Assembly: GCA_964023275.1 (NCBI GenBank)
Contig: OZ029913.1
Coordinates: forward strand, 54,409,976 to 54,473,975
Length of the DNA stretch: 64,000 nt
Reading direction: 5' to 3'
Source: Norana najaformis
Lineage: Eukaryota > Annelida > Clitellata > Crassiclitellata > Hormogastridae
Shown: positions 1-30,477 of the stretch, one piece after another
How positions within the stretch are numbered: the stretch's first letter is position 1
Layout: each line of letters begins with the position of its first letter
The notes under the pieces: generated by a model
What the model saw: the letters and a program-made list of their open reading frames with translations, nothing else
The model's database searches: none
What the model was told of the DNA's origin: nothing
Program-made: the position numbers and the translations under genes

Positions 1-649
1 GGTCACAGATGTTAACATTCGTATGATCTTCATGAGCCTTGCTTATAAGATCAAAGCAGATCGCATGACAAAATGAACCTCACATTCCAAGATCAGTGGA
101 TATCAGTTGATGAAACGACCCTGATTTATAATTATGAATACAGATCAGCTGGTAAAATAAGGCTGACTTATAGATTTGAACAGGTCACTTAACGAAAAAG
201 GACTACTAATGCAGATGAATTGATAATAACTTGAGCTTTGCTAATGCAGATCAATACAGGTCACATGATGAAAGAAGCATTATCTATGCTATTCAATGCG
301 GCTGATAGAATTGCCAATGCTAGTTCTTTGGTGTTGTCGTTTCACTACCACTTATAAAATCGAATCTGCCTTCAGTAGGCATTTGTGGAAGTTGGAACGA
401 AAGCCTCGTGAAGAGTCCTTAGCTTCATATCTGGCAAATAATGCATGCATCTGCTTCCCAGCTGGCCTACTTTCATCAATGTGCGTGTCATTATCCATGA
501 GCGTTTGTAAACAACATGCTGTTTATCATGCCGTGAGTACATTCATCATAGCACGTGTAGGAGAGACAGACTGAAACTCTTTCTGACCATGCTTTCATAA
601 TCGTATGATCAAGAGGAATAAAAGTTTCAACAGAAGTTCCATTTTTTGT

Positions 650-925
650 GTGACTGAATGTTTTCATAGCCTCTAATTGAGAGAAATAGTATTTTAAGCC
701 AATTTTTTATATTATGCCATAACTGAACAACTGAAATACTGTTTTGCCATGGTTTCATAGCTTCTAATTAAGAGAAATAGTATTTTCAGCCAATTTTTTA
801 TATTATGCTGTAACTGAACAACTGAAATACTGTTTTGCCATAGTTTTGTAGCCAAGAGAAATAGTAGTTTCAGCCATGTTTTGATTTTTGGCTGTGACTG
901 AACAATTGAAAATCCTGGTTTGACA
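650..925 (+). repeat. 91-bp tandem repeat, three copies
   Basis: Units start near 668, 759 and 850 with AGC(C/T)TCTAATT.AGAGAAATAG; the third copy has a deletion at its start. Confidence 0.85.
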
Positions 926-1654
926 AACAAACAGAACTTACGGGCCCTGTTGACTAAAAATCATCCAGCCATTTGTCTAACTATGGCAGTTAACTTCAAA
1001 GCATTACAGAGCTCTAATGGAAAGTGCATTTTATCAATTTGACAATAGAATCAGCCTCATACTGTGATGAAGCTAAGTATAGTTGATTCAGTTATGGTTT
1101 CATTTGGTGTTGAAACTACAGCCATTTCTTCTCTGGCTTTGGTTTTACCTGTATTGGAAATGCTACGTGGAGTCTTACCCTAACTTGACGAGAAGGTGGA
1201 ATTGGTAGGATATTCCCTGGTTGGGTATGTTGGGAAGAATTTACAGATGTATTGTGCAGGATTCAACACCATCTGCAAGCCAGGAGCGAGAATTGAGCAA
1301 CTGCTTCCGGAAATAAGAAAGGTGAACTGGAAGATAGAGTTATTGTGTGAGTCCGGATGGATGAAATGGGTGACACTGTGCCCAGGTACGAAGGAGTGAT
1401 ACATGAGATGAAGGAGAATAGACAATGAAAGTTGTGGAAAGGAGTTTAGATTACAGTATTGCCTCATTGGACATCATAACAGCCGTTAAGAAGAAGAAGA
1501 TAGGAACGATTGGCTATTAAACATTCCTGGTTAATTTGCAGTGGTTCTCACACAGATTACGTGTCTTCTGAATCACTCAAAACCCATGTTATGTTATGTT
1601 ACTTTTATGTTATATATTTATTATTATTTTTGCATTTATGAGTGCCAACATTGA

Positions 1655-1750
1655 ATTACACAGTAACCATCTCAGGGGAGATCGAACCCTCGCAGCGTGC
1701 ATTACAAGACAAACGCTCTTACCAATTGGCTACTTTGACACACCGTCGGC
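1655..1750 (-). repeat. tRNA-derived SINE head
   Basis: The complement reads TAGCCAATTGGTAAGAGCG (A box region) and GAGGGTTCGATCTCCC (B box), the layout of a tRNA-like SINE head. Confidence 0.7.
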
Positions 1751-2739
1751 CTTTATGACAAAATTAAAGGTGTTGCTTTAAATGTGCATCAAATTATGCA
1801 TCAAAAGAGTATTTGCATACTTGGGTCAGCAACTACCATTTGCTGAAGGGGAGGCTGAAATCCACACATTCCTCTTTACAGGGTCAGCACTGAAACCAAT
1901 CAGGTACCTTATGACACAGATCACTTGTGTATTTAAATATATGTTTATATGTCTGTATGCCTTTGATGTGATTATATATGCTTGTATTTCAGTATGCTTA
2001 TAAGTGCATACCAATCTACTCGCATTTGAATACAAAAAATTTCAAACATTTATCGATTTGCTTGTTAATTTGTACATCAATATGTGAGTCAATATACACA
2101 TCCATTCATGTAGAAGATTGCTTTTTACAGTACACATCGGCCTGACAGTTAGTGTGTAAGTCTAGTCTGCATGATGGTAAAGTTCACTGACAACAAACAG
2201 TTCATCAGTAAGTGCTCAGGTACCTAAAACTCTGGTTATCTGATCATTGTTGGTAGCTCTGTGCCTAACAAGAAACATCAAACAGAGCCTAAAAATAAGT
2301 GGTTGACAACATTTCAGATTGAAGGAAAAATGTTCCAACCAAGATAGGCTGCGGTTTGCACGTGCTAATGGTGGAATATAACTACTGTCGGTATGCACTT
2401 GGAAGCAGGGTAACAAAAAGTGTTGGCTTTATGGATGACTTTCTGCAGCAGGACTTCTAAAATAGACTGGTTCAAAACCAGCTGTACTTTGTGATGGAAG
2501 CCACTGGCTTCCTTCGCATGGTGTATTTAAATCCTGATGCATGTAGCGACTGGTCGTTACCACCCTTTCCGGACACCAGACTTATATCTGGAAATGGAAC
2601 TGCTCTTCCGCAATTGGAATCCATCTGGAATACCAGAGCAGCTACTGACAGTGTTTTGAAATTCTTGGTTCTGTTGAAGGAAACATTGATGTCCATCCAT
2701 ACTAACATAATCCTGTATCTGTCTGTTTTCAAGGGCAAT

Positions 2740-2965
2740 GGCGTGTGTGTCTTTTTATGTATCTTTGTGTGTCTTTTTATGTATCTTTATATGTGTTTGT
2801 ATTATCTTTTTATGTCTGTGCTAGTATCTGTTGGGTTGTTTGCTTGCCCTAACATTAACTCCAGTTTAGCTGATCTCAAGGACATGGAAGACAAAGAGAG
2901 ATCAGCTATTGAAATATATACTTTTTATTGAGTAGGATATCTTAACACTTGACAATGGTGTCTGG
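2740..2965 (+). repeat. dispersed repeat R2, uninterrupted copy
   Basis: Matches, in opposite orientation, 6872-7010 and 6478-6545; contains TGACAATGGTGTCTGGG at one end and GTATCTGTTGGGTTGTTTGC in the middle. Confidence 0.75.
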
Positions 2966-5564
2966 GATTAATTATGTCTGCCTAGTAGTCTGTTTATTAA
3001 TTACATAGTCAAATTATATGTATATATATACACGTATATTGTGTGTATATTCAGAAATCAAAAAATTCATCAGAATTCTAAGAGAACCAAAAGAATAAAG
3101 GATCCTGTACTAATGATCTGACAGACAGACAGACAGTCTTGGCAGGATTGAGATATGAAGATTAGTGATTCTTGTGAGATGAATCTTTAACAGCTATTGA
3201 TCATATATTTGAAGTTACTAGTGTTGCTGTTGCTTATTCGTTCAGAATATCCTGTGTCTTTAGAATTCATTGGGCTTATGATATATTGCGGCCAAGCTAT
3301 GGATCTCGCTTTTAATTCATTTTCCTCAATGCAACCTTGTCATAATGAAAGCTGCTCAGAAACTGATATTCGTACTTTTGCATTTGACTCTGTTCTGTAT
3401 GCATTTTCAAAATACCATGACACAGATTTCTTTAGGTCCATTTAGGTCACATCAGTCATGTGCGGCGCTTTTGACAGGTACATAAGAGGCACTCTGTTGA
3501 GTGTCCTGATTCATGCTAACATACCAGTCTTCCGGACAATAGATTTCGTTTAATTCTTTTGTGGGTGTTGAAGAAAGCAGATGTGCTTCAGTGATACCTG
3601 AATTTACCTGTAAGAAGAGGCCACGGACCAAGACTAAGAAAGACACTTAGTGAATGGGAAGCCATGTATACAGCATGGTAAAAACATAACAGGTTACAAT
3701 GCAATTTTTCCCTCTATGACAACTCCATGTCTCACATGAAAGTCTGTTGAGTGTAGGATCTGTTTTGCTAGTGATTTCCTGTCATAATGTCTGCAGGTTT
3801 AGTTGTCTCCCCCAAAACACTGGACTTTTTAACGGGTGACATCTACAGGTGTTGATCTCTGCAGGGTAGAAAAAAATCCCAGGCCACAAGTAGACCAAAG
3901 ACCATTGGATGGAGGAGGATAGACCTTAGGCATAAGCTGAATGCTCTGGTCCGAAACAGACCACGGCTCTGTAAATGCTTTGTTGCACAGCACACATTAA
4001 ATCACTGAAGATTGAAGTGTTATGCTGTTTTGGACGTGTTTTATTTGACATTTAAGCAAGGGGGCTATCTTGCATAAGGAATCGGGAGTTAAAGGGTCAG
4101 AACTGGAAACTGTTGATAATTGGATAATGAGTGGAAAACACTGTTTGAATGTTTAGCTTTACGGACACTACAGGCAGACGAACAGACAGACACACACAGA
4201 CAGACAATCCTCTTATTACAAATAAAACAAGACAGATGCACACATACAAATACACAGAGAGACCAGTGTTAAAAAGGTTGAGGCAGGTGTGCTGAGGCAG
4301 GCACACCTGCGCTGTATGGGTGCCTGCAGAACCAAAGTTTCCACCATCGTGAGAAAAGTTTCTGATGTCGTTACTGATACCAGGGTAAGAACTGCCAACA
4401 GAAGAACCGTCTGGAGCATGGGCATTGTCTGTAGTGAGCATTATAAATACAACACAGTTTTGTTACATTACAACTCATCGTCTTGTGTGTATGTACGTGT
4501 ATGCATCCGGCCATTTGTTATTATTTGTAATTGGTATGGCAAGCTTTTCATAGCAGTTAGATGCATGTAATGTGATGTAAAAATGTAATGTAATGTAAGA
4601 AGCATTTATATAGCGCATTTCAAGCATCTCTCAAAAGCGCTGATCACATGGCTGTCCAGACAATCTAAACAAGACAGACAGATGGAACTGTAGCTTGTCT
4701 TCTTAGTTCCGTATTGGCAGCAGCGGTGTCAAGTAGGGCAACACTGTGTCTTGCACTGTTTAACCTCTTCATGCTTGTGTTCATTGCTAAGCTAAGGCCT
4801 ACTGATGTGGGCTGTCAAATAACAAATTATTTTTTTGGTTGCTTCGTGTTTGCCCAGGACATCATTGGACTCCTCTCTGGCTACTTGATCTTCAAGTACT
4901 GGTGAATGTTTGCAGTACAACCAGCTGTGCACTATCTCTGGAGTTTAATTGTGCTAAGTCTCATCCCCTACGGTTTGGTAAAGCTTGCTCAAAGGCAGTA
5001 TTGATCATATGTCACTGGTTACACGCCACTGAAGCTGAGTTGACTGTTTTAAATATTTTGTTTGGGTATAATTGGTGGCCATAGACAGCAGATAATGTTT
5101 GATGTCCATCCCTTAAGAGGGTCTTTCCACTGTGTGTGTAATTGTATCCCCCCTATTCATGCATCCAATTTGGCTGAGGTGCTTTCAGTTTACTGGAAAA
5201 CTAGGCTTTGTCCCTGTTGACCTCTGCCCTTCCTGCTGAATGAATGTATGCTGGAACTCTGTAATTATGTGGTCTTATATTCAGTTTCAGAAAATGGGAA
5301 AGTGTGAAATGTTGAATTAGTGGGCTGGGCAGATTAAATTTTGTATTCTTTTTCTCATTTGTACTTTTCCAAATGTTTCTTTACATAATATATTGTGGAC
5401 GTACTTGTTGTATAGCAAGTTCAATGACCTGTGCACTTCTGAACAGCAGCACGTACTGCTTTTTGTTGGTCCACTTTGCCTCTTTGGCATAATAATGTTG
5501 TTCATGTATGCAGCACCATTTGAGAACCTCTCAAAAGCACGGGGTCTGTGTAAACAGAACTTGT

Positions 5565-5760
5565 CCTGAGACACAGTAGCCGGTTGGTTAGAGCGCTCGA
5601 CCGGTTATGCAAAGAGTGTGGGTTCAAGAATCCCTTGTGACAGTTACTGTGTAGGGACCTTGAGCAAGTCCTTCACTCGCAATTGCTGACCGCCATCAGT
5701 TGATGCTTAGTCATTAGATAGCGGTGTTTCATAAATGCAGAAATAATAATTGATGCACTA
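5565..5760 (+). repeat. tRNA-derived SINE
   Basis: TAGCCGGTTGGTTAGAGCGC (A box) and GTGGGTTCAAGAATCCC (B box) about 45 bp apart, then a body with GACCTTGAGCAAGTCCTTCAC. Confidence 0.7.
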
Positions 5761-6300
5761 ACAGAAGATGGCAGTATTAACGGAGACATGTGACATAAAT
5801 CTTTGTTGTTTATGGTGTGGGCCAACAAATTTTGGATAATGAGTAAAACAGTTTTTGCCAGTAACGTCATTCCTTTTCAAGTTGAAATTAAAGGTCTTTT
5901 GCTCTTTCGCTGTTGAGAGTGATAGTTGCTGATGGTGATAGTGGTAGCGTGGAGAGGATGGTTGCTTCTGAGGTGTAACCTTTCTGATTTTGTGCTTGTT
6001 CCCAGAACATTTACCAGCCAAGTTATGCATATTTGCTTAGTTTATTTACAAGAATCCATGTGGTCCTACTGGCTGAAGGATGTCTTAGTCAGACTTAATT
6101 GATGGTTTAGTTATCTCTGGAAAACTGTTGGGAGCCAGATTTTCTTTTTTATACTTTCTGGAGTCTGGGCAGAGAAACAAGGTATGTTAACATGTGAAGC
6201 GCATTTCCATATTTAATACAAAATATATCTTCCATTACTTTTCTCCTTCTTCTCTGTCAAGATTCACAGAGCTCTCAAGAGATTCTTTAAAGGATTTACA

Positions 6301-6302
<2 letters not shown>

Positions 6303-6350
<48 letters not shown>
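6303..6350 (+). repeat. (AT)24 microsatellite
   Basis: 48 bases of uninterrupted AT dinucleotides. Confidence 0.95.
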
Positions 6351-6352
<2 letters not shown>

Positions 6353-6477
6353 TGTATTAAGATGTATAAAGACTTTCACTTCATGTTTAAAACCCTTCTT
6401 TTTCACAGAGGGTGGGCTAAATATCTTGAAGATGTGCTGCTGTAAAAATTTCAACTAATGAATTAGTGCTTTTGGAG

Positions 6478-7010
6478 TCAACGATATACACTGTCAAGTA
6501 TTAAGATATCTTACTCAAAAAAAATACATATTTCAATAGCTGATTAAGTCTTAGCGTGCATTATATACACGCATATTTGAATTAACTCAATAAGTGAATT
6601 CATATGAATTATTTCATTCTATTAGTTAAGTTCTTTTGTTTTTGTTACGAAGGTTCTGTTTGCTCAAGTCCAGTTTGACTATAGGCCTGTTAAGTTGATT
6701 ATTTGTCATTTCAAATAGCATTCCACGTGACATAGGCGTCCCTAATAAGCAGAACATGGTTCCTTCTGGGACTGCCTGTTGTATGCCTCATGAATTTTTT
6801 AATGTAATATGTTATATGATGTTGTCTTTTTGTGGAGCAATAAAAATGAAATAATAATAAATAGAAATAAATAATTTCTCTTTGTCTTCCATGTCTTTGA
6901 GATAGGGTAAGGTGGAGATAATATTATGTCATGCAAACAACCCAACAGAGACACTAGCACAGACATAAAAAGATAATACAAACACCTATAAAGATACAAA
7001 CACACATATG
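6478..7010 (-). repeat. dispersed repeat R2, copy split by about 325 bp
   Basis: 6872-7010 matches the complement of 2740-2905 and 6478-6545 the complement of 2895-2965. The 6546-6871 segment has no counterpart in the first copy. Confidence 0.7.
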
Positions 7011-7470
7011 CATAAATATATATATGCATACTTACATGCATACATACATATTTATATGTATGTATGCATGTATTTATACATTTATGTAGCAGTTTTAAGA
7101 AACCCTTGAATGTGAAGAAACAGCTATCTGAAAGAAGTGACTTTATGCAATAGGAGGACACTCATGCTGGGCGTTTATACACCGAAGCCGCACCTATCAG
7201 GCATGCTGCACCAACTGCAAAATTTTGCTATAGTACTCTCTAGAGGAAAATAATCGGGAGTCTCTGGGGCTGTTGACAATGCTAAGGGGATTAATACAGC
7301 CTCAGAAGTGTCTGAGCTGTGTGCCCAAGCATTTCCTGATGTTGTATCCAAACATCTGTCCACCCATCCATCCATCCATCCATCCATCAGTCCTGCTGTC
7401 CATTGTCCAAACAATTGTACCTTGTTCCTGACAGTGGTCTGGCACAGTGCCATCTGGTGGTCAAAACTTA

Positions 7471-7773
7471 TTTCCATTTCCTTAGGATTGGTACTATATT
7501 TCCATTTCCTTAGGGTTGGTATTATATTTCCATTTCCTTAGGGCTGGTACTGTATTTCCATTTCCTTAGGATTGGTACTATATTTCCATTTCCTTAGGGT
7601 TGGTACTATATTTTCATTTTCTTGGGGTTGGTACTATATTTCCATTTCTTTGGGTTGGTACTATATTTCTGTTTCCTTAGACTTGGTACTATATTTTCAT
7701 TTCCTTAGGGTTGATACTGTATTTCCATTTCCTCAGGGTTGCTACTATATTTCCATTTCCTTAGGGTTGCTGC
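7471..7773 (+). repeat. 28-bp minisatellite, about 11 copies
   Basis: Unit TTTCCATTTCCTTAGG plus RTTGGTACTATA, slightly diverged between copies. Confidence 0.93.
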
Positions 7774-8876
7774 TGTAATTAGATATTCCAGTCTAAATGG
7801 ACATGGTATTATAGTTAGATGCCTAACAGAACATGAAAATAATAGCCATATTCATGTGTGTGCGATCACTTCATGAATGTTCATACATGTAGTTACATTA
7901 ATATTTTAGTATACTCTACTGTAAAATTGAATGATGTATTCTTTATATTCAAGTTTATTTAATTATGAGACATCGACTTGTATAATATGTGCTATATTTA
8001 TATGTATTTAGATTATAATGTATGTATGTTAGTTAGTCACGTGTGAACTCTGCCCGATAATAATTTTCGTTTGTTAGGTCTTTTAATGTGACCTAGTCTG
8101 CATTTGATTGCCATTGTTTTCGAGTGTTTTGGAAAGTGGTCCGACGGACATTTGTAATCGGAAGTCTCTTGCGTCACCATTCATTCAACTGGTTGGCCCT
8201 GAAGAGGTTCAGGTTACTAGATATGTTGAGCTGGAGTTGGAAAGGCCAAGAGATTACTTGGATTGGTGCTGACAGTTCTACTGTGGAGAGATTCCCGGAC
8301 CAATTGGGCAGCCCTTGAAGAATGTTGTCCTCAGACCGGGTGGCTGAGGGAAGTCGGGATGCAGCATCATCTGTCATCAGCGAACATCTGCTTTGCCTAG
8401 GGTTCTTGTGTTGTGAGCCTCATGGTCATTTATCATTATTATTATTGTTATTATGAATCAGAACGTTAAAAATTGCTAGCATCACCTGAAGATGAGGCTG
8501 ATTGTCCAGACATTTTTCTTGAGTTTAAATTTTTTAAATCATAAAGAATCTTTTCTACCTTAGATATATAATAATAATTTTTTAAAAGAATTTTTTAAAT
8601 CCTGAGGGATTATGTATACCTCGGATAAAAATAATAATAGTACAGCAATAGGGCAGTATCATGTTTTTGTGAACATGATTTTGAGAATACCGAGGGATCA
8701 TTGCTACCTTGATAAAATAATAATATTAGTAATGCAATTATGCAGTGCCAGTTTTCCTGAGGTAGTTGCGGTTGTTGGCTTTTGCAGACCTAAAGATTCT
8801 TAATTGCAAGAGAGATTTTTCATAATTGTCAGAAATCGGTCAAGATTTTTGTGGCTGTGCTTGTCAGTGTTGGTTG

Positions 8877-9092
8877 GTGTCTGAATAGATTCCGTCAGTC
8901 AGTGTCTGAATAGATTCCGTCAGTCAGTGTCTGAATAGATTCCGTCAGTCAGTGTCTGAATAGATTCCGTCAGTCAGTGTCTGAATAGATTCCGTCAGTC
9001 AGTGTCTGAATAGATGCCGTCAGTCAGTGTCTGAATAGATTCCGTCGGTCAGTGTCTGAATAGATTCCGTCAGTCAGTGTCTGAATAGATTC
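8877..9092 (+). repeat. 25-bp minisatellite, 8.6 copies
   Basis: Near-perfect units GTGTCTGAATAGATTCCGTC plus AGTCA; only two single-base variants, so recently expanded. Confidence 0.95.
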
Positions 9093-9477
9093 TGGGTTTT
9101 TCCCTGAATGAGTCTTTTGTCATCGGCAGAGTAGCACTTACCAGATGCTCTTGAGTGTCGTCAAAAAATATTTGCTAAATTAAAAACTTCTTGTGTGCTG
9201 AAGTCTTTAGTAATGTTTGAGTAATTTCTTGAAAATAGCATTAAGTGCATGTTGATAGATGTATGAAAAGTTACATACTCAGGGGTTGTGGGTTGGTTTT
9301 TCCAAATGCCACCCATGAGACCTTGTGATTTGTGATTGGGGTCTTTGCTAGAGCAGTTTGTCTAGCATATGATATGTTATCTTTTTACTGAGGTTGTTTC
9401 CGCTGGTAAGTGTTGAGTGAAATTAAAGTAGAAGGAGCGTGTGGGATTACTACTGCTTTTAGAATGTGACAGATTTA

Positions 9478-9715
9478 TCTAATCTAATGTTAGAACCTGC
9501 ACAGGACCACTGTAGTGATGCACAAAAGACATCAATCAGTGGTGCACCTATGCATCAGCACACTTCTAATCTAATCGGATGACTTCTATAGCACCGTCAT
9601 TGGGATGCATGAGACATCAATCACAGGCGCACCTATGCATATGCACAATTCTAATCTAATGGGATGGATGACTTTATAGCACCGTTATCAGAAGGCAGGA
9701 GATATCAGTCGCTAG
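9478..9715 (+). repeat. tandem repeat of about 85-90 bp, three copies
   Basis: Units each begin TCTAATCTAATG/CG and contain GCACCTATGCAT; third copy degenerate. Confidence 0.7.
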
Positions 9716-10867
9716 TTGCTGCAAGTGAAACTGTGATCAAAACTAGTAATCTGTTGGACAAGCAGATTGAAAGCCTATGCATATGCATAGGTCAGGGAAA
9801 TCAGGTTGCAGTGGGTAAACAAGTTGAAGCAGATAAGTCTTAGTCATTTCCAGAAGGTCATTATGGTGAGAAAGAAAGGAGGATAATCTAACTGAAACAT
9901 GTAGTTCTCAAGCCAAGATCCAAGATTGGTCCAACATCAAAGATTTGGAAAGGGATTTCTAACATTAATGTTTAAGAACCTTCCCGTATGACACAAATAT
10001 TTATACGATGAGGATTTACTAAGTTAAGCTGGGCTTTGTCAGGGCTGCTTCTGTATTGGTTGGTTATGTTATCAAGGTCAGTACTACAGTATATCAAACA
10101 AGTGAATTTGTTAACTATGCTACGTACCAACAGAAGGCGCTTCTTGCTATGAGTGATTTTCTGATTTTGCAAATACTTCTCATTCAAATAATTTCTGCAC
10201 ACTTATATACTTTTAGTATTAGCCAGTATGTACTTATTATTAAGTGACATTTTGATTTTTGAAATACTTCTTGTTCAGTTATTTCTTGGAGGAGGTGATG
10301 GGCTTAAGAGCTCTTTTAGAAGCAGCTTAGTACAGCTAAATTTAGTCCATCAGGCTAGGAAATCGGATGGCTTTTTCTGGTTGGCTGTGGTTTCTTGAAT
10401 GTCGGTGTGTCTTGTCGATTCCAACCAACTCTTAATGAGATCAAAGTCAAAAGGCTGAGACCTTTGCTTCCCAGCGGCTTGATTATGTTTCCCTGTCTCT
10501 GTTTACACTGGTGACCTTTTGTGTTAACCGGTTTTCACTGCAGGATCTTAGGTTGATATCCAGTGCATCTGTGCTGTTAAGGAGTTCACTGAATTAGATT
10601 ATTTCCAAGGTTTTGAGGAAGTAAAACAAAAGCCAAAACCGTGATGGCCTTCTCAGTTTAATCTATCTTGTCTCCTGGTTTCAGGGTCTGGGCAGCATCC
10701 TTACCATGGGTTGGGTAGAAACTGACCACTGGATTTGGCTGAACCTAATTTGTTTTGTACCTGTCATTCCAGAAATTGTTAAAGCCAGTAGAGCAGGAGA
10801 GGGGAGAGGTGAGAAGAATGGAGTAGAGCAAAAGAGGAAGATAAGAGGAGAGTGTATATATCCAGCA

Positions 10868-11010
10868 GAACTGTAACAGTATAGTTAAACACTTGGTAAT
10901 ATTTTGTAGAAGATTCCACAAAAGCTGGTTTTGGGGTTAAAGGATCTTTTGACTGAAGTGCAAACATGACTGCTGCAATCCAGTAGCAGAACACCATTTT
11001 ATCTTCCAAA
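10868..11010 (+). repeat. dispersed repeat R3, copy 1
   Basis: The segment around TGACTGCTGCAATCCAGTAGC resembles 31960-32000 (TGACCACCGCAATCCAATGAC), with similar flanks. Confidence 0.5.
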
Positions 11011-11489
11011 TTTTGTCATTTACTGAGTCAGGAAGGATGGTGAACTGAGTTGGCCCAGATGGACTGGTATATCATGAACAGTTCCATCCAAGTACTTGCG
11101 GTGATTCGCATTGCTTAATTTTACTGTGAGAGACTAAGGTTGACTGCTTGATCAACTAATTCAAAGGAAGCAAATTTTGTGGATGTTACAAGAAACACGG
11201 TAGAAGTGCTACAGATGTCCTCAGATAGCTTTCCAGTTTTTGGAAAATGTTATGAATGGCATTTAGTGTCTGACTGTTGGTTTGGCATTGCAGTAGATGT
11301 CTAGTTCCATAAGTGCACAAGGCTGTTTGCTGGTGTAAGAATTGCAAGGCATTCATGTAAAACAGTAGCCCAATTCGCTGCATTGCAAATGTTGTCAACA
11401 GCAAAGTGTTGCTCATGCTGCTATTATTATGGTTACCGGTGTTGTTAAGCAACAGTGCGCAGCCACTGATATGCTGAGGTGAGACTGTT

Positions 11490-11610
11490 TTGGCGGCTGT
11501 AAATGTAAATGTAAATGTTTTTCTGTAGTGACCACATGGCCTCATTCATCACCGCTGCCGGTTTGAGTGGCTGCCATGCCACTTAAGGTCCCCATGCTAG
11601 CCCAGTATGT
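11490..11610 (-). repeat. SINE-like repeat R1, internally deleted copy
   Basis: Reverse complement shows GGGCTAGCATGGGGACCTTA, then GGCCATGTGGTCACTACAG and an ACATTT-repeat tail; the GGATCTCACCCG block is missing. Confidence 0.7.
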
Positions 11611-12094
11611 TTTGTATCTCTGTTTCTCCAAATGACCTTCTGTATTCTAACGTTGACCTGTCTATCTATGTTTAGATTGTTTCACTTGGTAATGACAAGT
11701 GATTGATACCTCACGTATTAGATAACCAGTGCTTTAGATTGGACTTAGATCTAGATTTTTATTAGTCTTGACTTATATGACACTGGGTTTGAGCATGCTA
11801 TCTTTGCAGCGAGGGTATGGATCATTTGTTAGTGACTGTATCAGTAGTAGTTCTTGTATGCTAGGTCTTGGCCTCAAAGAACTGAGTCACAGCTCCAACA
11901 ACCAAACAATCTTCTCGCAGCCAGGGATTATAGGACGCGGCAATTAATTGAGGATTTCGCTTAATAATCAGGGAATCAAAATTCAGACTCTGTAGTGAGA
12001 GGCTGACAGTAAGACATTATGCTACCTGATGGTTGCTAACAGTGAGCCACCATGGCATCCAGTGGTTGCTGGCATTGAGCCACTATGGCGCCAA

Positions 12095-12280
12095 ATGGCA
12101 TATTTCAAAGATTTGAATCTTGGGCTAGCACGGTCCATACAGGGGACCTTAAATGGTGTGGTCCCCATTCATACGGGCGTAAGTGGTGAAGGATCTCACC
12201 CGATCATTTCATTGAAAATTAGAAGGGTCGAAGCCATACGGTCGCTATATATAAAACCGTGTACATTTACATTTACATGC
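12095..12280 (+). repeat. SINE-like dispersed repeat R1, copy 1
   Basis: About 180 bp containing AATCTTGGGCTAGCACGGTCC, GAAGGATCTCACCCGATCA and a (TTTACA)n tail. Further copies occur at 11490-11610 (-), 12376-12442 (+, 3' part), 49286-49470 (+), 61390-61590 (-) and 61912-61975 (+, part). It is inserted within a degenerate tandem repeat. I see no clear tRNA promoter boxes in it. Confidence 0.8.
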
Positions 12281-12375
12281 TCACCTGTAGAGCTAAGTGT
12301 TAACTTCATACTGAAGTTCTATCCAAATGTTACTTTAAAGATGGTCGATGAAGCTGTAATTAATCGAGGAGTACT

Positions 12376-12442
12376 TCATTGAAAATGAGCAGGGTCAGGG
12401 CCATACAGTTGCTGTAGAAAAACATGTACATTTACATTTAGA
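12376..12442 (+). repeat. SINE-like repeat R1, 3' fragment
   Basis: TTCATTGAAAATGAGCAGGG through GTACATTTACATTTA matches the 3' third of R1. Confidence 0.7.
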
Positions 12443-12729
12443 TGGTTACAATCCCTTAGCCAATGTGTGACCCAAGGGTTGCTAACAGTGAGCCACCATG
12501 AGATCCTGTGGTGGCTGACACTGACACTATGGCACCAAATGGTTACTATCTCTGGGTCACTGTGGCACCCAAGGGTTGCTAGCAAGGAGCGACTATGTCA
12601 CACAGTAATGGCTCATGCTGGGCCACCATGACACCCAATGCTTGCCTACCAAAACTGATTTGACTTTAGAATTTGATGCATGTTTTTTGCAGACTGTTGA
12701 GACCATCTGGAATGTTTTTGTTGTTGTAG

Positions 12730-30477
<17,748 letters not shown>

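Larger units (their letters stand above)
1..12028. other. no recognisable coding sequence
   Basis: Apart from the repeats listed separately I see no exon with recognisable protein similarity. The missing 5' exon(s) of the PKA gene could lie here or further upstream; I searched by eye for the N-terminal helix (EFLAKAKEDF-like) coding sequence without success. Confidence 0.6.
12029..12650 (+). repeat. degenerate 30-bp-type tandem repeat interrupted by two R1 insertions
   Basis: GGTTGCTAACAGTGAGCCACCATG-like units at 12029-12095 resume at 12477-12650; the R1 copies lie between. Located directly upstream of the first recognised PKA exon. Confidence 0.7.

Noticed and set aside
1180-1467. Overlapping frames, one with KPGARIEQLLPEI resembling a transposon-associated SGNH-hydrolase-like segment
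   Set aside because: Too short, the GDS and GTND motifs are absent; similarity is probably superficial.
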